Of a stretch of 64,000 bases of DNA, positions 38,501-44,059 are shown piece after piece (position 1 is the first letter of the stretch; each line of letters begins with the position of its first letter). This DNA is from Alviniconcha marisindica. Taxonomy: Eukaryota; Mollusca; Gastropoda; Provannidae. Below the pieces are notes generated by a model, which searched no databases, had not been told where the DNA came from, and worked only from the letters and a program-made list of their open reading frames with translations. Position numbers and translations under genes: made by a program. Location of the stretch: NCBI GenBank assembly GCA_018857735.1, contig JABMCL010003107.1, positions 124,001-188,000 on the forward strand, written 5' to 3'.

Positions 38501-40786
38501 AGAGTTTAGCTGCTTCCCAAGTGTCCGTTTCACACCATGGCTGCAGCCTCATCAGTTGTCCTCAGGTCATAAGATCTACAGGTGGCTGGTATTATGTAGA
38601 ACACCAGGAAATTCCATATGGGATTGGGCATTTGTCAAATTTAGCAGATAACTATTGAAAATGTTTATTGGGTTGTTGTAAATGTCAAGCATTTTAAATC
38701 AATCTGTGTTTTGTATGACAGGGTATTACTGACATAAACCCATCAAATGACACATGGTATTGTCCAGATAATATATCTTCTGAACTGCCCAACCTTACAT
38801 AATCAAACTTTGGCATGGTGGTGCATTATGATACAAAGCGTTTGGTTTACTATGAGGCTCATGAGATCAAGTAAGTAAGTAACTTGGTGTTTTACACCCA
38901 ATCAACCACTTCGGTTATATCACTGTTTGGTTTACTATGAGGCTCATGAGATCAAGTAAGTAAGTAACTTTGTGTTTTACACCCAGTCAACCGCTGCGGT
39001 TATATCACTGTTTGGTTTACTATGAGGCTCATGAGATCAAGTAAGTAAGTAACTTGGTGTTTTACACCCAGTTTTAGCCAAAAACGGTCAGGGTTGAACT
39101 TGCTTCTGTGCATGCACAGCTTCTGCTAACTTGCAACTCCCACTGGCGTATATATGCTCCAGATACGTCCACAATATGCCCCAAAACATACCCACTATAT
39201 CCTGTGGCTTTGAATTAAAACAAAATTCTGAAAGTGATCATGTACTGTTTCAGGAAATGTGGGCAGGCACTTGTGGTCTTGGTGAACCAAATAGCCTGAA
39301 AATTAACTTTATTTCTGGGTATGCGCAATGCAGTTCTTGATCAATGATTTTTGCACAGTACTAGTATGCTGTCACATTCTTGAACAAATTAGCATGGCTT
39401 TCCAAACCAATATTGTTCAGTGTGGTAGCATCTTTTGCAATGAAAAGTATGAATAGAAATGGTCAGGGCTGGATATTGAGTCGAATCAGCTGGCTGTACA
39501 AGAATATTCTGTGACAGTGTCAAGGCTTTGAGGTGGCTTTTATAGTGCAATGTGTTTGCCTTGGGTGTTGGTTCCAAAATTCCTTATCAATCACTTTTGC
39601 AACACCCTAGTATATCTATGGTGTTATTAGGCATGAAAATGCTAAGCTATCAACATCTTCAGTGATATTCTTGCCATTTACGGCATTGGATTGTTGTACA
39701 AGTCTCTGCTTTGCAGACCATTTCAGACACTTGCTGGGAGATAAGTCACACAGGAGCAATGGAATGTAATCATACGTTTGACCATTTGTTATTGTGCAAC
39801 CAAGTTTGTTTGACATCTTATACTTAAAATTTATTTTTATTTTTATTTGTCAGTGCAGCGTAAGCTACCCGATTATGTGGCAATAGCATCCACATAACTC
39901 TTACATTATTCAATTGAATTGTCTCTCTTCTGTCAAGTTCAAAATGGCAAATGCAGCAGATTATGGGTGCAGCAATTTGATGCAGTAAACAACAAGAATA
40001 TCATTGAAGATATCAATAAGTTGGCGTTTTCATGCCTAATGAACTTGTAGACATTGCAAGGGTGTACCAGAAGTAAGTCCAAATGAATCACATCCAGAAG
40101 ATTATTTACTAGACAGTTGTTGGCTGTATTAAATTCTTCAATCTGGTGTTCTACAACTGTACACATCAGGCCTTACAACGGTCTTGTTTTAAAACTCTGC
40201 TGTTAAAAAGCACAACACTTTCAAGAAGCTATTTTGTAAACTGTTCATAACTTTGAGTGGAAGAACTAGCTTCTTAGCTCTGATAGTCTGGTAAGTCAAG
40301 GCACAAGTTGATTTTAAAGTGTTCTAATGGAACTTAATGAATTTTGTGAATTTTGCTGACTGAGTATGTGTTGGTAATTTTATAAATTGGTTGGTATGAT
40401 AGAGAAAGTAATGAAATGTTGATGCTGACGTTTCAAGAAAACAAAACCCTGTTTCAAGAATACCAAATTTCTGTTTTGGTGGTGCCTGCTCCTTTTGTCA
40501 CCAATGCAAGGGTGACAAATCATGCAGCTGTTGTACCTTTTTAACGTAGATATCAGTAGTGTTTAAGCATTATTTAGTGTACATGTATGTAAACATGCAA
40601 GCATTATGTTATGGTGTATTACAAATTGTCATGCAGACCTTGTTTTAAGAGCTACTTTGTGCTGGTCATTCTCATCCAAGTGTGACTACCTCTGTGTTGC
40701 AGGTGTTCTTTTCATCCGTGCGGTCAGGATCATCCTGTCAGATTTACTTCATGACACTCAGTAAGCCTGGTCTTGCCAACTGGTGA
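4045..40786 (+). CDS. msn: Misshapen/MAP4K4-TNIK-MINK-type Ste20 kinase, C-terminal 383 residues (linker and CNH domain)
   Basis: Join 4045-4285, 6565-6630, 14488-14633, 19000-19063, 20082-20182, 25452-25601, 28497-28575, 29309-29389, 38028-38167, 40703-40786. The sum is 1,152 nt, 383 codons plus TGA; all introns are GT-AG and the phases agree. Residues 1-60 are a Ser/Gly/Gln-rich linker. [12 protein letters not shown] then opens the CNH domain, which runs to the C-terminus. Hallmarks of the family are [105 protein letters not shown], and a C-terminus ending in NW. Family knowledge: GCK-IV kinases act in JNK and Hippo signalling, adhesion and migration; the CNH propeller binds small GTPases such as Rap2. 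The kinase exons lie upstream. No break was seen in the reading frame. Confidence 0.96.
4571..4626 (+). repeat. 28-bp direct repeat, two copies
   Basis: The unit GGATACGCTCTGAGTCAGAG plus AATGCAC occurs twice in tandem and abuts the decayed exon copy that follows, which suggests the same local rearrangement made both. Confidence 0.8.
4627..4742 (+). pseudogene. Decayed partial duplicate of Msn exon a
   Basis: Aligns with 4129-4252 of exon a. The translation keeps the order of the true exon: a T-L-L-P-L-Q start in place of T-L-T-S-L-S, then [15 protein letters not shown] and QEIRK, where the next codon is TAA in place of the Tyr codon of KYKK. The Gly-rich part upstream and the LCAALWG part downstream are missing, and no donor is left at the matching place. 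It is therefore a dead, truncated intragenic duplication lying 340 bases downstream of the real exon. Confidence 0.8.
5555..5720 (-). repeat. SINE-body copy shared with 50335-50490
   Basis: CAGCAGCCACAAGAGCAG, TACCCATT, GTGCAGTATTTTTGTGTG and ATGCAATT recur in the same order and orientation at 50335-50490, where a tRNA-like head adjoins on the minus strand. Here the tRNA-like head is absent, so this is a headless copy. Confidence 0.65.
5824..5995 (+). repeat. Two G tracts and a T tract
   Basis: G24 at 5824-5847, G17 at 5891-5907 and T25 at 5971-5995, all inside one 170-base stretch. Possible G-quadruplex-forming DNA; the lengths may be assembly-limited. Confidence 0.85.
6471..6566 (+). promoter_or_regulatory. 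msn: Tandemly duplicated 3' splice site before Msn exon b
   Basis: TGAACTGATACATGTCTCTG... through CTCCACAGGT at 6471-6510 is repeated with three changes at 6527-6566. The period is 56 bases. The second copy supplies the acceptor of exon b (CAG at 6562-6564). The first copy holds an equivalent CAG at 6506-6508. Use of the first would add 56 nt and place a TGA two codons in (G-GT AAC TGA). Confidence 0.85.
6565..6630 (+). CDS. msn: Msn exon b
   Basis: Encodes (G)[21 protein letters not shown], near-identical to the vertebrate orthologues as I know them. The acceptor is TGCTCCACAG. The donor AAAG/GTTGGA is weak at +3. The exon is 66 nt and phase 1 at both ends, so skipping it would keep the frame. 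The acceptor region is duplicated 56 bases upstream (see 6471-6566). Confidence 0.95.
7011..7142 (+). repeat. Long perfect hairpin
   Basis: TAAACATTGGCAAACTGGTC... (7021-7051, 31 nt) is the exact reverse complement of 7101-7131, with a 49-base loop. Weaker pairing extends outward to about 7011 and 7142 (ACTGAAA / TTTTCAGT). Confidence 0.9.
7262..9960 (-). mobile_element. Jockey/CR1-type non-LTR retrotransposon, ORF2 pseudogene
   Basis: Read on the minus strand, the domains come in the expected order. Endonuclease: [15 protein letters not shown] near 9730-9680, NTELFPS, then [14 protein letters not shown] and YVCAFYRP near 9560-9450. Reverse transcriptase: [20 protein letters not shown] near 8800-8744, then [16 protein letters not shown] near 8260, [20 protein letters not shown] and the catalytic LFADD at 8018-8004. 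C-terminal: LYKI and [12 protein letters not shown] near 7310-7280. The frame is broken many times and a (CA)n array sits between RT blocks at 8555-8608, so it is inactive. The Glu expected in the endonuclease TETW motif reads Lys. Confidence 0.88.
8555..8608 (+). repeat. (AC)n microsatellite within the LINE
   Basis: AC run preceded by GCATGCATGCATGC and mixed CA/GC steps from 8493. Confidence 0.9.
11038..13330 (+). repeat. Large dispersed duplication, copy 1
   Basis: Matches 34672-36450 in the same orientation. Landmarks in order: AGAAGCAAATRAGYTGAATG; CAGTCAGGTAT.AAAATACTG; CAATGCCACCAAA; AATTTGAGACCACAGACAAG; GATTCCTCACCA.GGTATCAT; GAAGTTAACCGT.ATGAC; TGTCAAGAGACATTTTT; ATGCATGGGTCATTTTCAAG; GAGGATGGATGCATGTTATG; and TGTCAGGACTT.ATTCTC. 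This copy is longer, mainly from microsatellites and extra sequence at 12300-13060. I recognise no coding potential and no clear terminal repeats. Confidence 0.8.
12868..12969 (+). repeat. (CA)n then (TC)n compound microsatellite
   Basis: CA runs at 12868-12896 and 12899-12925, then TC runs to 12969, within copy 1 of the large duplication. A further CA run lies at 13040-13058. Confidence 0.9.
13551..13660 (-). mobile_element. LINE/SINE 3' end, TTATTATT-tailed
   Basis: Shares AAATCTTG.TC.TAGAGAC, ATTCTAAGTGCAT and AAGTATTTATAAAGCGC with 28103-28180, and its reverse complement matches 63890-63955. The A-rich ATAATAAATAATAAAG edge marks the 3' end of a minus-strand insertion. A C15 tract follows at 13637. 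Confidence 0.6.
14488..14633 (+). CDS. msn: Msn exon c
   Basis: Encodes (V)[17 protein letters not shown], then [20 protein letters not shown] and KIFKSDA. The acceptor is GGTGTTACAG and the donor GTATGT; the exon enters in phase 1 and leaves in phase 0. Confidence 0.96.
14725..14835 (+). repeat. About 40-bp minisatellite, left block
   Basis: Degenerate units of the form CAAATAAAGTGCC.RTGAAAA followed by T.A.TCATCACAG. The same unit reappears in direct orientation at 15822-15905, on the other side of the fold-back. Confidence 0.65.
14908..15805 (+). repeat. Fold-back element with about 330-bp inverted arms
   Basis: 14908-15233 is the imperfect reverse complement of 15480-15805. Matching words, left arm against the reverse complement of the right arm, include GAATGCTAATTTT, TTAGTGTGTGGTGGA, GGAAGAA.TGTTGG.ATGACA, ATGTAATGAATATT, CATCAAAATT (GTCAAAATT in the left arm) and AAGCT.AGCTTTGGAAT. 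The centre carries no recognisable gene. This could be a fold-back transposon or a large MITE; its RNA would form a long imperfect duplex. Confidence 0.78.
15822..15905 (+). repeat. About 40-bp minisatellite, right block
   Basis: AAAGTGCCCCTGAAAATCAG, TCATCACAGGACCAAATAAA and related units continue the repeat seen at 14725-14835. Confidence 0.65.
18111..18563 (+). mobile_element. tRNA-derived SINE (family 1, copy 1)
   Basis: The head is tRNA-like: TAGCTCAGTGATTAGAGC fits an A box and GGTTCAAGTCC a B box, with correct spacing. The body (CCAGGGTCA, TTTCTGTGCTGACTCTTATT, CAGTAGCACATAAAAGATCC, TTCTGCCAAAGGTGCAGGTG) and the 3' end (AGCACTATATAAAAG) are shared with 32515-33005. Transcription would be by RNA polymerase III from the internal boxes. 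Confidence 0.85.
18968..18993 (+). promoter_or_regulatory. msn: (GT)13 tract abutting the exon d acceptor
   Basis: (GT)13 followed by TCTCAG and then exon d at 19000. There is no normal polypyrimidine tract beyond the GT run. Family knowledge: TG repeats at an acceptor can bind TDP-43-type proteins and weaken exon inclusion, as at human CFTR exon 9. Confidence 0.7.
19000..19063 (+). CDS. msn: Msn exon d
   Basis: Encodes [20 protein letters not shown] and part of the next residue. The acceptor TTCTCAG follows directly on a (GT)13 tract and the donor is GTATGT. At 64 nt it is not a multiple of three, so skipping would shift the frame. Confidence 0.94.
19064..20081 (+). other. msn: Msn intron d-e with a 96-bp tandem duplication
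   Basis: A direct duplication with a period of 96 bases covers about 19425-19590: CATTGTTTTGATGCCCTCTG and the following AAAAGACACTTTTCAACACT start at 19441 and again at 19537, nearly unchanged. Nothing else was recognised. Confidence 0.8.
20082..20182 (+). CDS. msn: Msn exon e
   Basis: Encodes (V)[15 protein letters not shown], then [18 protein letters not shown], one of the most conserved CNH stretches in the family. The acceptor is TTATTTTCAG and the donor GTAAAG; the exon ends in phase 0. Confidence 0.97.
20349..21048 (+). mobile_element. TTAA-flanked MITE (piggyBac-like), 700 bp
   Basis: TTAA at 20345-20348 and 21049-21052 brackets imperfect terminal inverted repeats. The left end starts CCCACTTGGCCCCAGAC; the reverse complement of the right end starts CTTACTTTGCCCCAGAC (14 of 17 match). 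A TTAA target with a C-rich start is typical of piggyBac-type elements. No transposase frame is present, so it is non-autonomous. Inside, 20620-20770 holds two related units (AGGGTGCC..., TTGAATCTCCAAAGATGAAG / TTCAAATCTCAAAGGATGAA), and one also occurs in element A at 32440-32515. A fragment of the right end recurs at 51845-51870. Confidence 0.72.
22330..22920 (+). repeat. AAGGTCA-type interspersed repeat, copy 2
   Basis: Monomers at 22420-22560, 22600-22730 and 22780-22920 carry TTTTGTAACTAAACTTGATA, CTTCTGAACTGCTGGACG, CCAAACTTAGTATGGTGGTG, GAAGGTCAAAGTCAAA and GTGTCATGTGAAAAGA in the family order. Confidence 0.6.
23249..24140 (+). repeat. Dispersed repeat paired with 59814-60262
   Basis: ACAGTAGAACCCCTGATGAA..CAGCCACCTT at the left matches GTAAAACCCCTGACAAACTG..CCACCTT at 59816. 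ATCAAAAGTGA, CAACTTTGATCCA.CTTT, GATCACAA and GTTGTGTGAGAGA-type words follow in the same order in both. CAGTAGAACCCC after TA resembles a pogo/Tigger-type terminal repeat, but I found no right-hand partner. Confidence 0.45.
25452..25601 (+). CDS. msn: Msn exon f
   Basis: Exactly 150 nt, phase 0 at both ends. Encodes [38 protein letters not shown] and VFDLYIPSH. The acceptor is TGTGTGCAG and the donor GTGAGT. Confidence 0.97.
26035..27020 (+). repeat. AAGGTCA-type repeat, copy 3, split by a LINE insertion
   Basis: 26035-26121 has AAGGGGGTATATTGGAATCA and TGTCCATCTGTCTG. The family sequence resumes at about 26506 with CTGTGTGTCTGCAGAAGA, GATATCTTCTGAACAGCTCA, TTGCTTTAGTGGTGCATCATC and later TTGTGTACAGCAGTGTTCAA then GGTCATATTGG. 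The interruption is the LINE piece at 26122-26505. Confidence 0.6.
26122..26505 (-). mobile_element. L2-like LINE 3' end inserted in a repeat
   Basis: Minus-strand translation gives [20 protein letters not shown] and LKSHLYK, the usual WNSLP...FKTxLKTHLFK ending of L2/CR1-like ORF2, followed by (CA)-rich UTR and a TATTATTA tail at 26122. The W of WNSLP reads Y. A G-rich run lies at 26340-26360. Confidence 0.72.
27781..28065 (+). mobile_element. G tract and LINE-type 3' tail
   Basis: G26 at 27781-27806, then sequence ending TTGTACAGCGCAGTGAG and AGAGGATAGTGTTTTAT. The same ending occurs at 36360-36420 (TGTAAAGCGCAGTGAG, AGAGGATAGTGCTAT), which I read as the 3' terminus of an L2-like family. 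Confidence 0.55.
28103..28430 (-). mobile_element. LINE/SINE 3' end, TTATTATT-tailed, copy 2
   Basis: Shares CAGTATTTTTAAAGCACAAA, ATCTTGTCCCTAGAGACTAT and TCTAAGTGCATA with 13551-13660. A CA array (28194-28222) follows. The right limit is estimated. Confidence 0.55.
28497..28575 (+). CDS. msn: Msn exon g
   Basis: Encodes [19 protein letters not shown] and HLLLCYD, then the first base of the next codon. The acceptor is GTGTGCAG and the donor GTCAGT, a weaker consensus. It aligns with the ...PHAIIILPNT... segment of MAP4K4. Confidence 0.93.
28576..29308 (+). other. msn: Msn intron g-h
   Basis: Contains only short CA repeats (28700-28745) and AT-rich sequence. Confidence 0.85.
29309..29389 (+). 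CDS. msn: Msn exon h
   Basis: Encodes (N)[18 protein letters not shown] and WGELPTSV. The acceptor is TGTTTCAG and the donor GTGAGG. At 81 nt, phase 1 in and out, it could be skipped without a frameshift. Confidence 0.96.
29408..29448 (+). repeat. Alternating purine-pyrimidine tract (GT then GC)
   Basis: (GT)n runs directly into GCGCGCACGCGCGTGCATG with perfect alternation, 20 bases after the exon h donor. Such sequence is Z-DNA-prone. Confidence 0.8.
29925..30200 (+). repeat. AAGGTCA-type interspersed repeat, copy 4
   Basis: Full 5' landmark set: TACCTCCTCCACCCTCACCC, GGGGGGATATTGAAATCACC, TATGTCTGGGCTTTG, GCAACCAAACTTGGTATGAT, GATGCATCATTCTCCAAGAG, then TTCATGGTCAAGGTCACATT and GAAGGTTCA. 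Confidence 0.75.
30797..31700 (-). mobile_element. Second LINE family, 3' part of ORF2 and 3' UTR, decayed
   Basis: Minus-strand frames read in order: [13 protein letters not shown] and [15 protein letters not shown] near 31610-31520; then, after a frameshift near 31520, [33 protein letters not shown] and [15 protein letters not shown] to 31276; then [20 protein letters not shown] and [13 protein letters not shown] near 31260-31140. This is the thumb/C-terminal part of a reverse transcriptase of the YKYLG-V-D-KL type common in fish and invertebrate LINEs. The 3' UTR to 30797 is shared with 1-290. Confidence 0.82.
32091..32113 (+). promoter_or_regulatory. GTCACGTGAC + TGACATCA upstream of the element A THAP frame
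   Basis: An E-box palindrome GTCACGTGAC at 32091-32100 and a CRE-like TGACATCA at 32106-32113, 80 bases before the ATG at 32193. Element B has the matching pair at 47903-47931. Confidence 0.5.
32193..32450 (+). CDS. THAP-type zinc finger, N-terminal part (element A)
   Basis: ATG at 32193 starts [10 protein letters not shown]. The C2CH pattern is present: CAVVGC (C-x4-C), SFHAFPF with the conserved Pro, LQW with the conserved Trp, and LCSKHL (C-x2-H). THAP domains bind DNA through zinc and occur in P-element and Kolobok transposases and their domesticated derivatives. The usual downstream part (F then the AVP-type box) is not found: after KNASQIAHC the frame runs into repeat sequence and the SINE, so the product is truncated. 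The frame stays open to about 32546 only through unrelated sequence. Confidence 0.8.
32515..33005 (+). mobile_element. tRNA-derived SINE (family 1, copy 2) inside element A
   Basis: A box-like TAGTGGTTAGAGCG and B box GGTTCAAATCC lead the same body and 3' end as 18111-18563, ending GCGCTATATAAAAGCTATGA and an ATAATAATAG tail. It lies between two parts of a sequence that is continuous in the MITE at 20620-20830, so it inserted after element A already held that sequence. Confidence 0.87.
34004..34099 (-). CDS. Short exon with I-x-P-Y-Q-[FY]-E motif (element A right-hand gene)
   Basis: Minus strand, 31 codons and [16 protein letters not shown], then [18 protein letters not shown]. The frame also extends upstream to an acceptor-like CTTCTACAG ending at 34136, so the Met may be internal. 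A possible donor GTGCCA follows SSDDE. The MA-start, I-x-PYQ[FY]E and acidic/Ser cluster parallel the element B exon at 48867-48716. Invertebrate proteins labelled 'P2X purinoceptor 7-like' begin in this way, as far as I recall; the Cys-rich P2X7-type core itself is not seen here. Confidence 0.5.
   Translation of the reverse strand: MATGIQPYQYEPVADINFGIDWDSSSDDEVP
35486..35561 (+). repeat. (CA)n microsatellite, about 38 units
   Basis: Pure CA run in copy 2 of the large duplication; copy 1 has a shorter CA array at the matching place (12085-12112). Confidence 0.95.
36230..36436 (+). mobile_element. L2-like LINE 3' tail
   Basis: Ends TGTAAAGCGCAGTGAG, AGAGGATAGTGCTATGC and AAAAGTTATATTATTATTAT, the same terminus as 27960-28065. 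Confidence 0.6.
36466..36690 (+). mobile_element. tRNA-related SINE, third type
   Basis: GCCGGTTTGGCCTAGCGGTAAGG resembles a tRNA 5' half and A box, and GGTTTGATACC fits a B box 40 bases on. The body differs from both other SINE types. Only one copy is seen in this window; the right limit is estimated. Confidence 0.6.
38028..38167 (+). CDS. msn: Msn exon i
   Basis: Encodes (A)[35 protein letters not shown] and [11 protein letters not shown]. The acceptor is TGTTTTCAG and the donor GTGATT, which is poor at +5. The upstream intron is about 8.6 kb and contains element A. Confidence 0.96.
38700..38845 (+). repeat. AAGGTCA-type repeat, copy 5 (fragment)
   Basis: TGTCCAGATAATATATCTTC, TGAACTGCCCAACCTT, AATCAAACTTTGGCATGGTG and GTGCATTATGAT follow the family order. 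Confidence 0.55.
38841..39073 (+). repeat. 85-bp tandem repeat, about 2.8 copies
   Basis: TTTGGTTTACTATGAGGCTC starts at 38841, 38926 and 39011. Units are nearly identical (ATCAACCACTTCGG versus GTCAACCGCTGCGG). Confidence 0.93.
39618..40045 (+). repeat. Imperfect inverted repeat
   Basis: The reverse complement of 39618-39720 (GGCAAGAATATCACTGAAGA, TAGCATTTTCATGCCTAAT) matches 39965-40045 (AACAAGAATATCATTGAAGA, TTGGCGTTTTCATGCCTAAT), with about 240 bases between the arms. The minus frame of the left arm is open for 66 codons but unrecognised. Confidence 0.65.
40703..40786 (+). CDS. msn: Msn terminal coding exon
   Basis: Encodes [27 protein letters not shown] and TGA. The end matches the SVRSGGSSQVYFMTL...W terminus of MAP4K4 relatives. 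The acceptor is GTGTTGCAG. Confidence 0.96.
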   Translation: MFFSSVRSGSSCQIYFMTLSKPGLANW

Positions 40787-41575
40787 TCCCTCACTTTGTG
40801 CTCACATAGCTTGGGAAATCAGCCATGTCCCTCAGCGCTTTGTGCATCAACCACTCAAGAACAGATTTCCTCTGCTTGTTGAGGATGATTTTGTGATGCT
40901 AGAAACTTGAAACAGTTTATGATTAGCCAATTGTTGCACGAAATTGTCAGTCGTGCTGGACTATGATTGGATCTAGTCGTGTGGCAAGCACTGAACATTT
41001 TCAGCACTTTCAATGTAATGATGAATATTTGACTGAAAGTTGCAGTGAGCCAAATGGTGTGAACATATTCAAGAATTAAACCTGTTGAGGTTCTTCTGAT
41101 TGTGAACAGTTCTTACAGAGATGATCAAAGCAGCTGGCATTAAACAACATCTCACTTATGAATACTCAGAACTGATGTCTGAAACTTCTGTTGGAGCTAG
41201 CAAGCCCCTGTGTTTTTTATGCGTGATAGTTGGGTTGCTTGATGCAACAGACACCAATGCTGATTCATAACTGACAATGTATCAGCAGTCTACTGTTGGT
41301 GATGCCCTCTCAAGATGATCACAGTAACAGCATTTCTTGGGGAGCCAGTTGTTTCATCATTCACAGAGAGATGTTTAAACCAGGCCATTGTTTTCTTCTG
41401 CTTCCTTCAGATTAACAGCTTGGCTTCACATGTTACCATGTCCATCCATTCACCACAGTCCTGCGCAAGGCGAGTTTCATCATCATGTTGGACAGTCCAC
41501 ATAGCTTCTGAAACATGAAGATAGACAGCCCATGTTATTGATGTTCAAAAATAAAATATATTCTATGTTTAGTTT
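40787..41575 (+). other. msn: Probable Msn 3' UTR
   Basis: Follows the TGA without an obvious splice site. The first AATAAA is at 41550-41555, followed by a T-rich stretch. The end is inferred; a longer UTR with the AATAAA at 42855 is possible. Confidence 0.45.
41550..41555 (+). promoter_or_regulatory. msn: Candidate poly(A) signal AATAAA
   Basis: Canonical hexamer 764 bases after the stop codon, with GTTTAGTTTGTCAT downstream as a possible U-rich element. Confidence 0.4.
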
Positions 41576-43330
41576 GTCATATGCTTATGGCATGGACCCA
41601 GCCCAAGATTGAGTTGCATTTTTTCTTCTAGCACTTAAGGGACTTTAAGACAAGTGCATGTGTGCCAAAGCACCAGGCTGTACCCTGTCTTTATGGCCAG
41701 CATGCTCCACAGGGACCTTCTTTTTGACTTCCATAAGCTGGATCAGCTTATTTCTTAAAGCATCCAGACTGGAATTTTTATGTGGCAGTACTAATACTGA
41801 TACATGGCTCTGTGAAAATGCAAGGTTTTGTGTGGAAGTGTTTGTGTGCTGTATATAAATTTTAATTTAGTCATTCATTATTTGCTCGAGACAAGATCAA
41901 GTATCATTTTTGAAAACATTTGTTATTTAATAATTACTCTGTAGTGATACATGTTAGGGTATCTAGTTGTCTTTACACAACATTAGCTTTAAGTGACCCC
42001 CCCCCCCCCCTCCCCCCCCCCCACACACACACACACACCACCATCCCATCATTTTTTGTGGATTTTTTTGATTTTTTTTAACGCTGATTAGCTTTTATTG
42101 ATGGTTCATCCACCAACCATGAGTGGCTGGTACTGAGTCACTTCCTGATGTGTTGTACACTCATGAGTGATACAAAGGTCCAAGGGTTGCAACCTGTGTG
42201 AGTAGCTTGTAAGGTACTTTGACTACTTCATGCAGTTATATACTTTCTTCTAGCATCCCAGTTAAAGCCTCAAGTTATGTTAGAGCATATGAACTGTGTC
42301 ATGCCATCCACATGTCTTTTGACATGGCCAGAAATACTGGTCAGCAGAAACATCCATGCTGGTGCTGCAATTATAGATTAACGAAGCAAATCAGAAGATA
42401 AAAGAAACAGATGAACAAACAAGAATAACTTTGAATTGGTAAGTTGTTTTCCATGGAAGTGTAAATACCCTGATTGTTGTTGCTGTGTGTATAGTCATAT
42501 TTCTCTTAGGGAATGAATTTTAGGTCTGAGTGTAGAAAAAACAAAAACAAGCAAGTAATTAATTGTTGAGGCATTAGATTTAGATCTGGAAGACCATAAC
42601 CCTTTCAACGCCAGCAGTGCATGCAAAGTATACACCTGGAATCCAGCAGTGCAGAAGCACACTGCAGCTCAGAACCAGCTGTGCTGGAGTGCTACATTGC
42701 AGATCACTACCTACCTAACTCAAACTGCTGTATTTTTTCAACCACTCATCCAGTCTTATTCAGCCATACATCAGTTTAAAAACAGTTGAATGGAGCATGA
42801 AATGGGTTGGTTTATTTTGAGATTAAAGTTTGATTTTGATGTTGTAGAAATGATGAAATAAACATGTTAAGTGTTTTTGCATAATTTGTTTGCAATTCAC
42901 TCACAATAATGTCAACAAAGCAAATCACAAGCTGAACCACTGTCACTGTCAGCAGCAAGTACATTTGGTGACTGATCGTCCATAACCATGCTCATTGCTT
43001 GCTCCATACTGTAATGAACAATTCCATGTAAGGAACAGCTCATTGATGAAGTGTAAGCAATTTTCCCAAGTTAAAAAAATATTGAAAATGCAGTAAAAAT
43101 TGAACAAAGACAAAGATAATGCCAGTCTTGTTTTTGTCACGTGACTAACTTTGGGACCATGTGGTTTCATTCACAAACAATTCAAGAGGTTTAGTAACTC
43201 CACTGACCCAAGTCAATGATCAGTGACATTGGCGTTCTTGCTACAAGTCATTGCTTGGCAACACTGGCATTCTTGCTACAAAATCAGCACACAAGGGATT
43301 TAATTAGCACTTGAAAGACGCCATAGAAGT
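41576..43330. other. Downstream non-coding DNA
   Basis: No gene recognised. C-rich and CA tracts lie at 41998-42038. 42597 (CCCTTTCAACGCCAG after ATAA) and 43822 (reverse complement TTTAACCCATTTGTCAC) may be worn ends of a TTAA-type MITE that encloses the inverted repeat at 43331-43590; the match is weak. Confidence 0.5.
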
Positions 43331-43590
43331 AAACAACAAAGACCTGAGTCACCTACGGTAACTCTCACCTGGTATGTGTGTAAATACAAGGTACATAAGC
43401 TCCACTAGAGATGCATCCTCTGTTGATCATAATCATACTAATAGATCATCAGAGGATGTACCTCTTGTGGAGTTTATGTACCTTGTATTTACATGCATGC
43501 CAGGTGAGAGTTTATGTACCTTGTATTTACATGCATGCCATGTGAGAGTTACCATAGGCAACTTAGGTCTTTCTTGTTATGGTTGTGTGA
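43331..43590 (+). repeat. Inverted repeat with a duplicated arm segment
   Basis: Left-arm words (ACAAAGACCT, GTAACTCTCACCTGG, GTAAATACAAGGTACATAA, GCATCCTCTG.TGATC) return as reverse complements in the right arm, 43446-43585. In the right arm the segment GTTTATGTACCTTGTATTTA plus CATGCATGCCA is present twice in tandem. The arms are about 100 bp and the centre about 15 bp. Confidence 0.8.
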
Positions 43591-44059
43591 CGTCTTTCAT
43601 AACAAAAAAGAAAGCAAATGAAATGCCAATGAAAGCATCAAAGTTTTATTTGAAACTGGTGATGGTGGTGGCCTTTTTCTCACATGCAAGCATTATGGGG
43701 GATGTGCGCGTAATTAACTCCCTTGTATGTTGATTCTGCACAAGCACTCTTGGTCTCATTCTGTTTCAGATTTGTTCTCGCGACAAGTCACTGCTCAGCA
43801 ACTGTAGTGACAAATGGGTTAAACAGAAGAAATCTGACATGGAGAAGAAAAAAGAGAGAGCCCTACCTACTTAATAAATATTGAGCATATTGGGTGCAGA
43901 GCCGAATCATATTTTTCACCTGTAATGCTATGCAGAGAGCAGACAGGTTATCAAAAATCTGATCCTGGTGGGGACCATTATTATGTTGGTTGCCTAGGTC
44001 AGATATGTTTCACTACCTGAGTAGCTCATCAGTGACCACTGGCATATAATGGTGAGAGA

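Larger units (their letters stand above)
38168..40702 (+). other. msn: Last Msn intron
   Basis: 2.5 kb. It holds an AAGGTCA repeat fragment (38700-38845), an 85-bp tandem repeat (38841-39073) and an imperfect inverted repeat (39618-40045). Nothing else was recognised. Confidence 0.85.

Noticed and set aside
43374..43733. A 119-codon + frame as a gene
   Set aside because: It overlaps the inverted repeat and its duplicated arm, which explains the repeated C-M-P-G-E-S-type residues; no homology seen.
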